From positions 1 through 64,000 of the forward strand of contig CAZIAL010000002.1 of NCBI GenBank assembly GCA_964536965.1: a DNA stretch of 64,000 bases, in the 5' to 3' direction. The translations under genes and the position numbers were made by a program. Source of the stretch: JACMQW01 sp964536965 (GTDB taxonomy: Bacteria > Bdellovibrionota > UBA1018). Below, one piece after another: positions 35,217 through 43,880 of the stretch (the first letter of the stretch is position 1; each line of letters opens with the position of its first letter). The notes under the pieces are model-generated. The model was given only the letters and a program-made list of their open reading frames with translations. It did not search any database and had not been told where the DNA came from.

Positions 35217-35924
35217 ATGGATCACGGATTTAGTTGGTACCAGCTCATTCCCGGCCTCGAGCACGCGCCTTCGCACGTCGTCCACGCCGTGCTGGTCGCG
35301 GGTCTCATGATTGTGACGATGGCCGCGGCCCGGATGTCGCTGGCTGGCGCGATGAAATCGAAAGACGGCGCGATCATTCCTCCGCGCAATTTAACGTACC
35401 GGAACTTCTTCGAAATTCTGGCGGAAAAACTCTTCTCGCTCACCGAGCAGACGATGGGCGCCAAAGAAGCACGCCACTTCTACCCCTTCATCGGGACGCT
35501 CTTTTGTTTCGTTTTTTTCTCGAACCTCGTCGGTTCGATTCCTGGATTCCTTCCGCCGACCGACAACATGAACACGACCCTTGCGCTCGGCGCGTTCGTC
35601 TTCATCTACTATAATATCGCCGGACTGCGCGCGAACGGGTGGGGCCACATCAAGCACCTCTTCGGTCCAGTTTTACTCCTCGCGCCGCTGATGTTCGTCA
35701 TCGAACTCGCTTCCCACATTTTCCGTCCGCTGTCGCTCGGACTTCGCCTTCGCGCGAACATCATGGGCGATCACATCGTTCTCGGAATTTTCAACGAATT
35801 GGTTCCAGTAGTCCTTCCCGTGATTTTCCTCGGGCTCGGCCTATTTGTGGCCTTTATTCAGGCCTTCGTCTTCTGTCTGATGACGATGGTCTATATTTCT
35901 CTGTCTACGGCACATGATCACTAA
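35217..35924 (+). CDS. atpB: ATP synthase F0 subunit a
   Basis: 235 residues, strongly hydrophobic. The family signature is SLGLRLRANIMGDHIV, with the essential Arg facing the c-ring, preceded by HIFRPL. It forms the proton half-channels. It lies 18 bases before atpE. Confidence 0.94.
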   Translation: MDHGFSWYQLIPGLEHAPSHVVHAVLVAGLMIVTMAAARMSLAGAMKSKDGAIIPPRNLTYRNFFEILAEKLFSLTEQTMGAKEARHFYPFIGTLFCFVFFSNLVGSIPGFLPPTDNMNTTLALGAFVFIYYNIAGLRANGWGHIKHLFGPVLLLAPLMFVIELASHIFRPLSLGLRLRANIMGDHIVLGIFNELVPVVLPVIFLGLGLFVAFIQAFVFCLMTMVYISLSTAHDH

Positions 35925-35942
35925 GAAAGGGTTGTCATTATT

Positions 35943-36257
35943 ATGATTCGTAAACTTTTGTCCGCAGTCGCTTTTGTCTCTGTCTTCGCTTCCGTCGCCA
36001 TGGCTGAAGAAGGTGCGGCTCCTGTCGCCGCCGCTGCCGCCGGCACCGGATACGGCGCTATCGCCGCCGCTTTCGCGATTTCGATCGCCGCTTTCGGCGG
36101 ATCGCTCGGCCAAGGTAAAACGGCCGCCGCCGCTCTCGAAGGCATCGCGCGTAACCCAGCCGCTCGCGACAAGATCTTCACTCCGATGATCATCGCGCTC
36201 GCTCTGATCGAATCGCTGGTTCTTTACGCGTTCGTTATCGCCTTCTTGATCAAGTAA
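35943..36257 (+). CDS. atpE: ATP synthase F0 subunit c with N-terminal signal-like extension
   Basis: 104 residues, longer than the usual 75-90. The first 22 residues (MIRKLLSAVAFVSVFASVAMAE) look like a cleavable signal peptide; a short Ala-rich piece then leads to the helical hairpin. The ion-binding Glu is Glu90 in ALALIESLVLY, and the polar loop is ARNPAARD. Gln57, Ser91 and Tyr95 match Na+-binding c-subunit positions in spacing, but other positions do not. The last gene before a terminator. Confidence 0.93.
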   Translation: MIRKLLSAVAFVSVFASVAMAEEGAAPVAAAAAGTGYGAIAAAFAISIAAFGGSLGQGKTAAAALEGIARNPAARDKIFTPMIIALALIESLVLYAFVIAFLIK

Positions 36258-36258
36258 T

Positions 36259-36276
36259 TTTCGTTCACGAACGAAA
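36259..36276 (+). repeat. Short hairpin after atpE stop
   Basis: TTTCGTTC-AC-GAACGAAA, an 8-bp perfect stem directly after the atpE stop and just before the main terminator. It may stabilise the transcript end. Confidence 0.45.
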
Positions 36277-36280
36277 GTAA

Positions 36281-36316
36281 AACCCCGGATCGCCACTCGC
36301 GATCCGGGGTTTTTTA
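36281..36316 (+). terminator. Intrinsic terminator between atpE and uvrA
   Basis: AACCCCGGATCG (36281-36292) and CGATCCGGGGTT (36300-36311) form a 12-bp stem with a 7-base loop, followed by a run of Ts. It closes the gyrA-atpE side and lies 29 bases before the end of the convergent uvrA gene. Confidence 0.92.
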
Positions 36317-36344
36317 TTTCTGTGCCACCTAACCGATCGTCGAT

Positions 36345-39056
36345 CTAAGCGCGACCCGTGCGAGTCTTCAGGTATGGCTTGAGGTATCTACCCGTATACG
36401 ACGTCGGATGCGCCGCCACTTCTTCCGGGGTACCACAGACGATGATTTCTCCACCGCCCGCGCCGCCTTCGGGTCCGACGTCGATAACCCAGTCGGCGAC
36501 CTTGATCAGGTCGAGGCTGTGTTCAATCACGATCACGGTATTCCCCTGATCGACGAGGAGCTGGAGCATCGAAACGAGTTTGCGCACGTCCTCGAAATGC
36601 AGGCCCGTCGTCGGCTCGTCGAGAATGTAGACGGTCTTCCCCGTGCCGCGTTTCGAAAGTTCACGCGCGAGCTTAATTCGCTGGGCCTCGCCGCCGGAGA
36701 GAGTCGTCGCCGATTGCCCGAGCTGGAGATAGCCGAGACCGACGTCGTTCAGCACCGTGAGCCGCGACTTAATCCACGGGACCGCGTCGAAAAAAGCGAC
36801 GGACTCCTCAATCGTCATCGCGAGGACCTCGGCGATGTTTTTCCCTTTGTACCGTATGTCGAGAGTCTCGCGGTTGTAGCGTTTTCCTTTGCAGACGTCG
36901 CAGCGGACGAAGACGTCGGGCAGAAAGTGCATCTCGATTTTAGTGACGCCGTCGCCTTCGCACGCTTCGCAGCGCCCGCCTTTCACGTTAAAGGAGAATC
37001 GGCCTGGCTTATATCCGCGAATTTCGGACTCGGGGAGCTTAGCGAAGAGTTCGCGGATGAAAGAGAAAAGTCCGGTGTAAGTCGCCGGATTCGAGCGTGG
37101 AGTGCGGCCGATCGGACTCTGGTCGATGTCGACGACCTTGTCGACGAGTTCGAACCCACTCGCCCGTTTGATTTTCGGCTCGGCGATTTTCGCGCGGTAA
37201 ACTTCGCGTGCAAGTAGCCGAAATAAAGTATCGATCACGAGGGTCGACTTCCCGCTCCCGGAAACCCCGGTTACGCAAGTGAAGGTGCCGAGCGGAAACT
37301 CGGCCGTGACGTTCTTCAGATTGTTCTGCTTCGCGCCCTCGATCTTGAGCATTCGCTTCCGATCGAACGGGCGCCGAGCCGAGGGAATCGGCACGGTGAG
37401 TTCGCCGCGTAGGTATTTCGCGGTCAGACTTTCTTTATGGTTCAAGATGTCGTCGAAACTTCCCGTCGCGATCACCGAACCCCCGTGCACGCCCGCTTCA
37501 GGTCCGATGTCGACGATGAAGTCGGCTTGTTTCATCGTGTCCTCGTCGTGTTCGACGACCAGGACCGTGTTCCCCAGATCGCGAAGGCGCTTCAGAGTCC
37601 CGATCAGGCGATCGTTATCGCGCTGGTGGAGGCCGATCGAGGGCTCGTCCAGCACATAAATCACGCCGACCAACGAGGTGCCGATCTGGGTCGCAAGTCG
37701 AATCCGCTGGGACTCTCCGCCCGAGAGGGTCGCTGCTTGGCGGGCGAGCGAAAGATACCCGACGCCGACTTCGTTCAGGAAGCGAATGCGTTCGACGAGT
37801 TCTTTCACGATGCGCTCGGCGATCATGGCCTCCCGATCGGAAAGCTTTACCTTTTCGAAGAAAGTCTGGAGATCCGTGATCGCGAGGCGCGCGACATCCG
37901 CGATATTCTTGCCGCCGAGGCGAAAGTAACGGCTTTCGATCCGCAGCCGGTCTCCGAGACAGTCCGGACAAGGGTGCGATTCGGGGGTGATCTCTTCCAC
38001 GAAGACGGGCTGGTCGGACGCTTCTTTGCCATCCTCTTCTTCGTCTTCCTCCGCGTCGAGAAATCGTCGGTTCACGCCCAGTCCATCACAGGCCGGGCAC
38101 GCCCCCATCGGACTGTTAAATGAAAAGGTGCGCGGTTCGGGGGCAGGATAGCTGATTCCGCAGTCCTGGCAGGCGAATTTCTCGGAAAGGAGGGTTTCCT
38201 GCACGCCTTCCGGACCGTGTGATTCGAGAATGAGCTGTCCCTCGCCGAGCTTAAGCGCGAGCTCCACGGAGTCGCTGACCCGCGTGGAGAGCACGCCGCG
38301 GTCTCCTTTGATGATCAGACGGTCGACGTATACGTCGATCATATGCTTCTTGTTCTTATCGAGGGCGATGTCTTGCGACAGCTCGAGAATTTCGCCGTCG
38401 ATTCGGACGCGAACGAAGCCACGCTGACGAAGCTGGATGAGCTCCTTCTGGTATTCCCCCTTCCGGCCGCGGACGATCGGAGCGAGAATCGCGAGCTTCG
38501 TATTTTCGGGGTAGCTCAGAATCTGATCTGTGATCTGCTGCGGAGACTGGGATTTAATGGGTTTACCGCACTGGTAACAATAGGGTTTACCGATGCGAGC
38601 GTACAGGAGCCGGAGGTAGTCCCAGAGTTCGGTGACGGTTCCCACCGTAGAGCGCGGGTTGTAACCGATAGTCTTCTGTTCGATCGAGATCGTAGGACTC
38701 AGTCCTTCGATCAGATCAACCTCCGGTTTGCCCACCTGTTCGAGAAACTGGCGCGCATAGGCCGAAAGGCTCTCGACGTAACGGCGTTGCCCTTCGGCGT
38801 AGATCGTATCGAAGGCGAGCGAGGATTTCCCCGACCCGGAAAGGCCCGTGATCACCGTCAGCGTATCCCGCGGAATCGTGACCGACAGGTTCTTCAGGTT
38901 GTGCATCCGGGCGCCGCGCACGACGATGGCCTCGTCCGGAAGGAGGACGCGGGGAATCGACGGCGCTGGTGCCGACTTCGACTTCTTCGAAGCGGTACCC
39001 CGAGCCGCGCCTTTGGCAGCCGTCTTGGCCGTGCGTTTGTTAGTGGTGGGTTCCAT
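36345..39056 (-). CDS. uvrA: UvrABC excinuclease subunit A
   Basis: UvrA recognises DNA damage in nucleotide excision repair. Two ABC ATPase halves are visible (Walker A GLSGSGKSSLAF and GVSGSGKSTLVI; signature LSGGESQR and LSGGEAQR). Zinc-binding Cys motifs include CPDCLGDRL and CEACEGDGV...CDVCKGKRY. From the Met at 39056 the protein is 903 residues and begins with a Lys/Ala/Thr-rich tail of about 35 residues. The start is uncertain because no good ribosome site is seen. An acidic insert (DAEEDEEEDGKEASD) precedes one zinc motif. Confidence 0.95.
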   Translation of the reverse strand: MEPTTNKRTAKTAAKGAARGTASKKSKSAPAPSIPRVLLPDEAIVVRGARMHNLKNLSVTIPRDTLTVITGLSGSGKSSLAFDTIYAEGQRRYVESLSAYARQFLEQVGKPEVDLIEGLSPTISIEQKTIGYNPRSTVGTVTELWDYLRLLYARIGKPYCYQCGKPIKSQSPQQITDQILSYPENTKLAILAPIVRGRKGEYQKELIQLRQRGFVRVRIDGEILELSQDIALDKNKKHMIDVYVDRLIIKGDRGVLSTRVSDSVELALKLGEGQLILESHGPEGVQETLLSEKFACQDCGISYPAPEPRTFSFNSPMGACPACDGLGVNRRFLDAEEDEEEDGKEASDQPVFVEEITPESHPCPDCLGDRLRIESRYFRLGGKNIADVARLAITDLQTFFEKVKLSDREAMIAERIVKELVERIRFLNEVGVGYLSLARQAATLSGGESQRIRLATQIGTSLVGVIYVLDEPSIGLHQRDNDRLIGTLKRLRDLGNTVLVVEHDEDTMKQADFIVDIGPEAGVHGGSVIATGSFDDILNHKESLTAKYLRGELTVPIPSARRPFDRKRMLKIEGAKQNNLKNVTAEFPLGTFTCVTGVSGSGKSTLVIDTLFRLLAREVYRAKIAEPKIKRASGFELVDKVVDIDQSPIGRTPRSNPATYTGLFSFIRELFAKLPESEIRGYKPGRFSFNVKGGRCEACEGDGVTKIEMHFLPDVFVRCDVCKGKRYNRETLDIRYKGKNIAEVLAMTIEESVAFFDAVPWIKSRLTVLNDVGLGYLQLGQSATTLSGGEAQRIKLARELSKRGTGKTVYILDEPTTGLHFEDVRKLVSMLQLLVDQGNTVIVIEHSLDLIKVADWVIDVGPEGGAGGGEIIVCGTPEEVAAHPTSYTGRYLKPYLKTRTGRA

Positions 39057-40473
39057 TCGTATCCAGGGGAGCATGCCCGAGCTCGCGCGCGGTTTCGGCA
39101 AGGGCGGATTCGACGATTTTCCGAATCTCGGCGATGCGGGCATCGGTGCGAGCCTCGAAGCGAAGCACGATCACGGGCTGCGTATTCGAGGCGCGAACGA
39201 GCCCCCAGCCGTCGCCGAAATCCATCCGGACGCCGTCGATGTCGTTGATCGTGCCCGCTTTCGAGCCGGCAAGTCGTTTCTTCGTTCCCGCGACGAGCGC
39301 GAATTTTTTGTCTTCTTCGCAGTCGACGCGAATTTCGGGGGTGTTCACCGTGCGTTCGAGATCCGCGAGCACGACCGAAAGCGGTCCATCGGCATTGCAG
39401 GCGATCTCGTAGACGCGGCTCGCGGCGTAGATCGCGTCGTCGTAACCGAAGTAGCGGTCGGCGAAGAAAATATGTCCGGACATTTCTCCTGCGAGCAGCG
39501 CTTTCGATTCCTTCATTTTCGATTTGATAAGGGAGTGGCCGGTTTTCCACATGATCGGTTTTCCGCCCTTTTTCGCGATGTCTTCGTAGAGCCGATAACT
39601 CGACTTCACCTCGCTGATGATCGTCGCGCCCGGGTTATCCTTAAGGACGTCGCGCGAGAACATCACCATCATTTCGTCACCATAAATAATCCGGCCCGTC
39701 TCGTCCGCCAGTCCGATGCGATCGGAGTCTCCGTCGAACGCGACGCCGAAATCCGCCTTCTTATCCTTCATCAGCGCGACCATGTCCTTCAGGTTCGCCG
39801 GCACGGTCGGATCCGGATGATGGTTCGGAAATCGTCCGTCGAGTTCGCAATAAAGCGGGAAAACCTCCGCGCCGAGGCGCCGAAAGAGTTCCGGAGCGAC
39901 GGTGCTCGCCGTTCCGTTCCCGGCATCGATGACGATGCGTTTTTTCGTGAGAGGTTTCGCGTTGGCGACGATGTAATCGATATACGGTTTGATCGGTTCC
40001 CACTCGGTCACCTGGCCAATGCGCGCACTTTTCACCGCAGGCTTGTCCATGATGGCTCGGAGTTCCTGGATCTGATGGCCGTGGATCGTATCTTTGCCCA
40101 CTGAGATCTTAAACCCGTTGTAGTCACCCGGATTATGGGAGCCGGTGACCATGATACCGCCGTCGAGATCGAGCGTGAAGACGGAGAAATACGTCAGCGG
40201 CGTCGGGCAAATGCCCAGCCGAATGACGTCGAGACCGCCCGCGGTCATGCCGCGAACGAGGGCATCGGTCAGTTCATCCGAGGAAAGGCGACAGTCTTTT
40301 CCGACCGCGACGGTTAGCGCCGAACGACCCTTCACCGGCTTTCTTCCGCCGATGTACTGGGCATAAGTTTGTCCGAGATGCTCGGCGAAGGCGGGAGTGA
40401 GATCGCGGCCGGCGATTCCCCGGATATCGTATTCACGAAAGATAGACGGGTTCCATTTCGAAGGGGAGGTCAT
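39040..40473 (-). CDS. Phosphomannomutase/phosphoglucomutase
   Basis: 477 residues of the alpha-D-phosphohexomutase family (AlgC/ManB type). The N-terminus is FREYDIRG. The phosphoserine is in VTGSHNPGDYNG, the metal loop is DGDSDRIG, the sugar-binding loop is GEMSGHIFF, and the C-terminal phosphate loop is RASNTQP. It makes mannose-1- or glucose-1-phosphate for envelope polysaccharides. It overlaps pdxA by 4 bases and the uvrA start by 17. Confidence 0.92.
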   Translation of the reverse strand: MTSPSKWNPSIFREYDIRGIAGRDLTPAFAEHLGQTYAQYIGGRKPVKGRSALTVAVGKDCRLSSDELTDALVRGMTAGGLDVIRLGICPTPLTYFSVFTLDLDGGIMVTGSHNPGDYNGFKISVGKDTIHGHQIQELRAIMDKPAVKSARIGQVTEWEPIKPYIDYIVANAKPLTKKRIVIDAGNGTASTVAPELFRRLGAEVFPLYCELDGRFPNHHPDPTVPANLKDMVALMKDKKADFGVAFDGDSDRIGLADETGRIIYGDEMMVMFSRDVLKDNPGATIISEVKSSYRLYEDIAKKGGKPIMWKTGHSLIKSKMKESKALLAGEMSGHIFFADRYFGYDDAIYAASRVYEIACNADGPLSVVLADLERTVNTPEIRVDCEEDKKFALVAGTKKRLAGSKAGTINDIDGVRMDFGDGWGLVRASNTQPVIVLRFEARTDARIAEIRKIVESALAETARELGHAPLDTNGTHH

Positions 40474-41477
40474 ACGGATTTCCTTTTTCGGTTTTTGGTC
40501 AGACGGAAGGCAAGCTCCGTCGCGGATTCGAAGCTTCTCGGGTCAGCGATGTTTTTACCGACGATGTCGAAGGCGGTTCCGTGGTCCACCGACGTCCGAA
40601 TGATCGGAAGGCCTAGGGTGATGTTCACGGTATGGGGAAAGTCGATGAGTTTCACCGGAGTGAGGCCCTGGTCGTGGTACATGCAGACGACGGCGTCGGC
40701 GCGGGCGGTGGGCTTGGCGGCGACATGATTCGCGAACAAGGTGTCCGACGGAAGCGGGTTTGAAATCGTCGCCTTCCCCTTCCATTTTTTGCGCGCGGCG
40801 CGAATCGCGGGGTCGATAATTTCGATTTCTTCGCGGCCGAAAAGTCCGCCTTCGCCGGAATGGGGATTGAGCGCGCAGACCGAGATCTTCGGCTTCCGGA
40901 TCCCCCAGTTCATGCGCAGAGCCGCGATCGTCTGATCGATTGCGCGCGCGATACTTTCCGCGTTCAGTCGTCCCGGAACCGAGGCGAGCGAACAGTGCGT
41001 GGTGACGAGGGAGACCCGAAGGATCTCATTGGCGAGCATCATCGTCACGGGAGTCGGCGGATCGCTGACGAGGGCGGAGATAAAATCGGTGTGTCCCGAG
41101 TACGGAAAGCCGCCGGCGTTCAGACGTTCTTTGTGGATCGGGCCCGTGACGATCGCGTCGAATTCGCCCGAGTCCACGAGGGAAACGCCGGCTTCGATCG
41201 CCCAGCCGGACTGGTATCCCGCGAGCAAGAGCTTCGGATCGGTCTGGGTCGGAGTTTCGAGGAGCCAGACGTGGGGCCGAGTCTCGGCGGGTGGCTTCAG
41301 GTTCTCCGGATCGGCCACGATCACTCGCGCGCCCAGGCGATCGAAAGGTTTACGCGCACCGACGCAGAGGAGCGTGTTTTTTTTCCAGCGCGGATGATTT
41401 TTGCGCAGAGATTTCCAAACGATTTCGGGACCGATCCCGTCGGGATCGCCCGGCGTAATCACCAGTCGCGCGGCCAT
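40470..41477 (-). CDS. pdxA: 4-hydroxythreonine-4-phosphate dehydrogenase
   Basis: 335 residues; a pyridoxal-phosphate biosynthesis enzyme. The N-terminus ITPGDPDGIGPE is typical. The metal-binding His positions appear in SGHTDF, NPHSGEGG and MYHDQGL. It directly abuts the SurA-like gene, the conserved surA-pdxA order. Confidence 0.94.
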   Translation of the reverse strand: MAARLVITPGDPDGIGPEIVWKSLRKNHPRWKKNTLLCVGARKPFDRLGARVIVADPENLKPPAETRPHVWLLETPTQTDPKLLLAGYQSGWAIEAGVSLVDSGEFDAIVTGPIHKERLNAGGFPYSGHTDFISALVSDPPTPVTMMLANEILRVSLVTTHCSLASVPGRLNAESIARAIDQTIAALRMNWGIRKPKISVCALNPHSGEGGLFGREEIEIIDPAIRAARKKWKGKATISNPLPSDTLFANHVAAKPTARADAVVCMYHDQGLTPVKLIDFPHTVNITLGLPIIRTSVDHGTAFDIVGKNIADPRSFESATELAFRLTKNRKRKSV

Positions 41478-42455
41478 CTACGGGCCCTTCGGCAGACCCG
41501 TCGCGGGAGGATCACCCGCGCGACGGATGAACGCGGTCTGGCGCTGGCGCTCGAGCCAGAGCGCCAGCTGGCGCTGGTACTCGCCCGAGGCAAGCTGGCC
41601 GCGAATTTGATCGGAGACCTGTTTCAATCGCTGATCGTCGGCGGTTTGCACGGAAGCGAGGCGTACAAAGAAGTAACCGGATTTCGCGTTCCCTAGAATG
41701 GGGCTCGTCTCGCCTACCCGAAGTTTTTTCAGTTCGCCGCGGATGCTCTTGTTCATCTGCTCTTCGGTAAAAACACCGAGTTCACCGCCGCTCTCGGCGG
41801 AGGCGTCGGTGCTATAGTCCTTTGCGACCTCGGCGAAGTTCTGGCCCGCGCGAACCGCTTTGTGGGCGGCTTCGATTTTTCCGCGTTCTTTTTGGGAGAT
41901 CAGCTGGACCTGATAGGCCTGGGGAGCCGGCTGCCCTTTCGCGTAAGTGCCATAATAGTAGTTCCGAATATCGTCTTCGGAAATCGTCACTTTCGTCCGG
42001 ATCTCGCGATCGATCAGATTCCTTTTCGCGGCGCCGACGCGGATCAGATCGAAATAGTCCTCGAACGAAAAGCCCTGGGATTGGATCGCTTCCTTCAGCT
42101 GTTCGCGTGAAATCCGGTTGTTCGCCTGGATCGTGCCGATTTCCGTCTCGACCTCCGCATCGGTCATCGGAAACTGTTGGAGGATGATTCGCTCGTCGAT
42201 CAGAAATTCGAGGATCTGGGAATCGGGCGCGCGAGCTCCGGAGACCGCAAGCGGAGTGCCGCCGAAAAGCGGATCAAGCTGGGCGCGCAGTGGAATCGTC
42301 TTCCGAAACCGGGCGAGATCGGACTTCAGCACAAGCTGATTATTTACCGAAGCTTCGAGACGCTCGATCGTGGCCGCGGATGCGGAATCCCAAAGCCCAC
42401 TCGAAAGGATGAACAGGGGCGCGACGCGAGCGAAGTTCTTGAAAAGGCGAAACAT
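41478..42455 (-). CDS. surA: SurA-like periplasmic peptidyl-prolyl isomerase/chaperone
   Basis: About 325 residues from the ATG at 42455. It has a signal peptide (core VAPLFILSSGL, then SASAA), a SurA N-terminal chaperone domain (ASVNNQLVLKSDLARFR), and one parvulin domain (about residues 190-285, with FAEVAKDYSTD, GGELGVF and GYFFVRL). E. coli SurA has two parvulin domains, so this is the shorter one-domain form. Upstream in-frame Mets exist (42473, 42521), but only this one starts a proper signal peptide. Abuts pdxA. Confidence 0.83.
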   Translation of the reverse strand: MFRLFKNFARVAPLFILSSGLWDSASAATIERLEASVNNQLVLKSDLARFRKTIPLRAQLDPLFGGTPLAVSGARAPDSQILEFLIDERIILQQFPMTDAEVETEIGTIQANNRISREQLKEAIQSQGFSFEDYFDLIRVGAAKRNLIDREIRTKVTISEDDIRNYYYGTYAKGQPAPQAYQVQLISQKERGKIEAAHKAVRAGQNFAEVAKDYSTDASAESGGELGVFTEEQMNKSIRGELKKLRVGETSPILGNAKSGYFFVRLASVQTADDQRLKQVSDQIRGQLASGEYQRQLALWLERQRQTAFIRRAGDPPATGLPKGP

Positions 42456-42486
42456 TTTAAGTTTCTCGCACATGCGAGAGTTCGTC

Positions 42487-43020
42487 TCAACGGGAGTTTC
42501 GCCCCAACGAAGACGGATCAATTCCGTAGTCTTTCGCCAGGGGCAGATTCCACTCGATGGCGCGCAGCGAAACAGCGTTTGCCCAACGTTCTCGAAGTGC
42601 TTCGATGGTCTGAACTCCGGAACTCGATTTCAGTCGAATTTCGATTTTTGCGAGGACGTCGCGCGCCAGGGGAGGCGCAAAGAGCGCCCGCATGCACTGC
42701 GCCGCGTCTTTCAGGGTTGTTTTTTCGGCATCGGCAAACCACTGGGTCGCGAGGGCGAAATGCGCGGCATCGGTCGGAGTGAGCCCGGGGAACTCTCGGC
42801 GCAGACCTTCGTATGCCGACATCGAGAGACGATGGGGACCGGCGACATAAAGCTCGTCTCGTCCCGGGGAAGGAGCGGCGAAGTTCGCGGGCGCGGAGGG
42901 AACGGGCGTAATACGATCACAGCCGATCGCACTGAGACTGATCATCATCACCAAAAGAAAAGCGGGAACCCCGTGAAGGGTTCCCGCTTTCAGAAAGTTC
43001 ATCCGGGTCGGCTGGATCAC
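42487..43020 (-). CDS. Lipoprotein of unknown function with terminator-like signal-peptide coding region
   Basis: 177 residues from the GTG at 43020, which has GGAG 6 bases upstream. The signal peptide is PAFLLVMMISLSAIGC with a lipobox (AIGC). The mature part is mostly helical, with no parvulin domain, and may be a small helper of the neighbouring chaperones. The DNA encoding residues about 11-21 forms a strong hairpin followed by TTTTCTTTT on the coding strand. Transcription entering from the upstream PpiC gene could therefore stop inside this gene. Confidence 0.7.
   Translation of the reverse strand: MIQPTRMNFLKAGTLHGVPAFLLVMMISLSAIGCDRITPVPSAPANFAAPSPGRDELYVAGPHRLSMSAYEGLRREFPGLTPTDAAHFALATQWFADAEKTTLKDAAQCMRALFAPPLARDVLAKIEIRLKSSSGVQTIEALRERWANAVSLRAIEWNLPLAKDYGIDPSSLGRNSR
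42951..42990 (-). terminator. Strong hairpin and T-tract inside a coding region
   Basis: On the minus strand AAAGCGGGAACCC and GGGTTCCCGCTTT pair perfectly (13 bp, 6-base loop, plus-strand 42959-42990), followed by TTTTCTTTT. This has all the marks of an intrinsic terminator. It lies 50-90 bases after the PpiC stop codon but within the next reading frame. Confidence 0.65.
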
Positions 43021-43039
43021 TTCGACTCCGCAGTGACCG

Positions 43040-43870
43040 TTAACGGACGAGGTTGTTCTTCACCTGGACGGAAGCTTTCGAGCGAAGACCCTTCATATAG
43101 TCTTCGAAGACGGATTGCTTCCGCTCGTTGAAGAGCGCCTGTTTGACGATCGAAGGATCGACGTCGGTCCACGGCCGCACGGCGGTCAGCTTGATGATGT
43201 GGTAGCCGAACTGCGAGCGGACGATCCCGCTTACGCGCCCCGGGGTCTTCAGCGCGAGGGCCGCCGCATAGTAGGCCGGATCGAGCTGGGCTTTCACCTG
43301 ATAGTCGATATCGCCCCCCATCGGAGCCGCGACGCCTTCGGAGAATTTTTGCGCGACTTCCGCGAACGATTTGCCGCTTTTCAGCTCTTTATTCTGGATT
43401 TCCTGAATACGCTTAAGAGCGGCGGCTTCCTCCTCCTTCGTCGCGGTCATCGGGACCTGGACGAAGATGTGCGAGGTGCGAAGTTCGGGGTTTCGGTTGT
43501 ACCAGTTTCGCGCATCGGTATCCGTGATGACGATTTTTTCGAACTTCGCGGCGAGCTGCTTACGGAGCAGCGCCTGGTATAGGACGGTGTTGATCTCTTC
43601 CTGGACTTCGGGATCTTGCTCAAGCTTCAGCTTCTTCGCTTCTTGAACTCCGAGTTCGCGCTTAATCAGATCGTCGAGCACACCAGTCTTCGTAGGGGTT
43701 TTGCTTTGGTAAAGCGGAAGCAGCGCCTGATATTTTTTGTTGAAGTCCTCGAGCGTGATGACCTTTCCGTTCACTTTCGCGAGCTCGGTCGCGGCTTGGG
43801 CGACGGAAAACGTCGAAAGAAGGAGGGCGCCGAGAAGAAGGGATGCGAACTTCTGCTTTGGATTCGTCAT
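43040..43870 (-). CDS. PpiC-type periplasmic peptidyl-prolyl isomerase
   Basis: 276 residues. It has a signal peptide (LLLGALLLSTFSVAQA), then a SurA/PrsA-like N-terminal region, then a parvulin domain (about residues 128-235: SHIFVQVPM, FAEVAQKFSEG, APMGGDIDY, RSQFGYHIIKL). It probably folds exported or outer-membrane proteins. Ten bases after mfd on the same strand. Confidence 0.87.
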   Translation of the reverse strand: MTNPKQKFASLLLGALLLSTFSVAQAATELAKVNGKVITLEDFNKKYQALLPLYQSKTPTKTGVLDDLIKRELGVQEAKKLKLEQDPEVQEEINTVLYQALLRKQLAAKFEKIVITDTDARNWYNRNPELRTSHIFVQVPMTATKEEEAAALKRIQEIQNKELKSGKSFAEVAQKFSEGVAAPMGGDIDYQVKAQLDPAYYAAALALKTPGRVSGIVRSQFGYHIIKLTAVRPWTDVDPSIVKQALFNERKQSVFEDYMKGLRSKASVQVKNNLVR

Positions 43871-43880
43871 ATTCCAAAGA

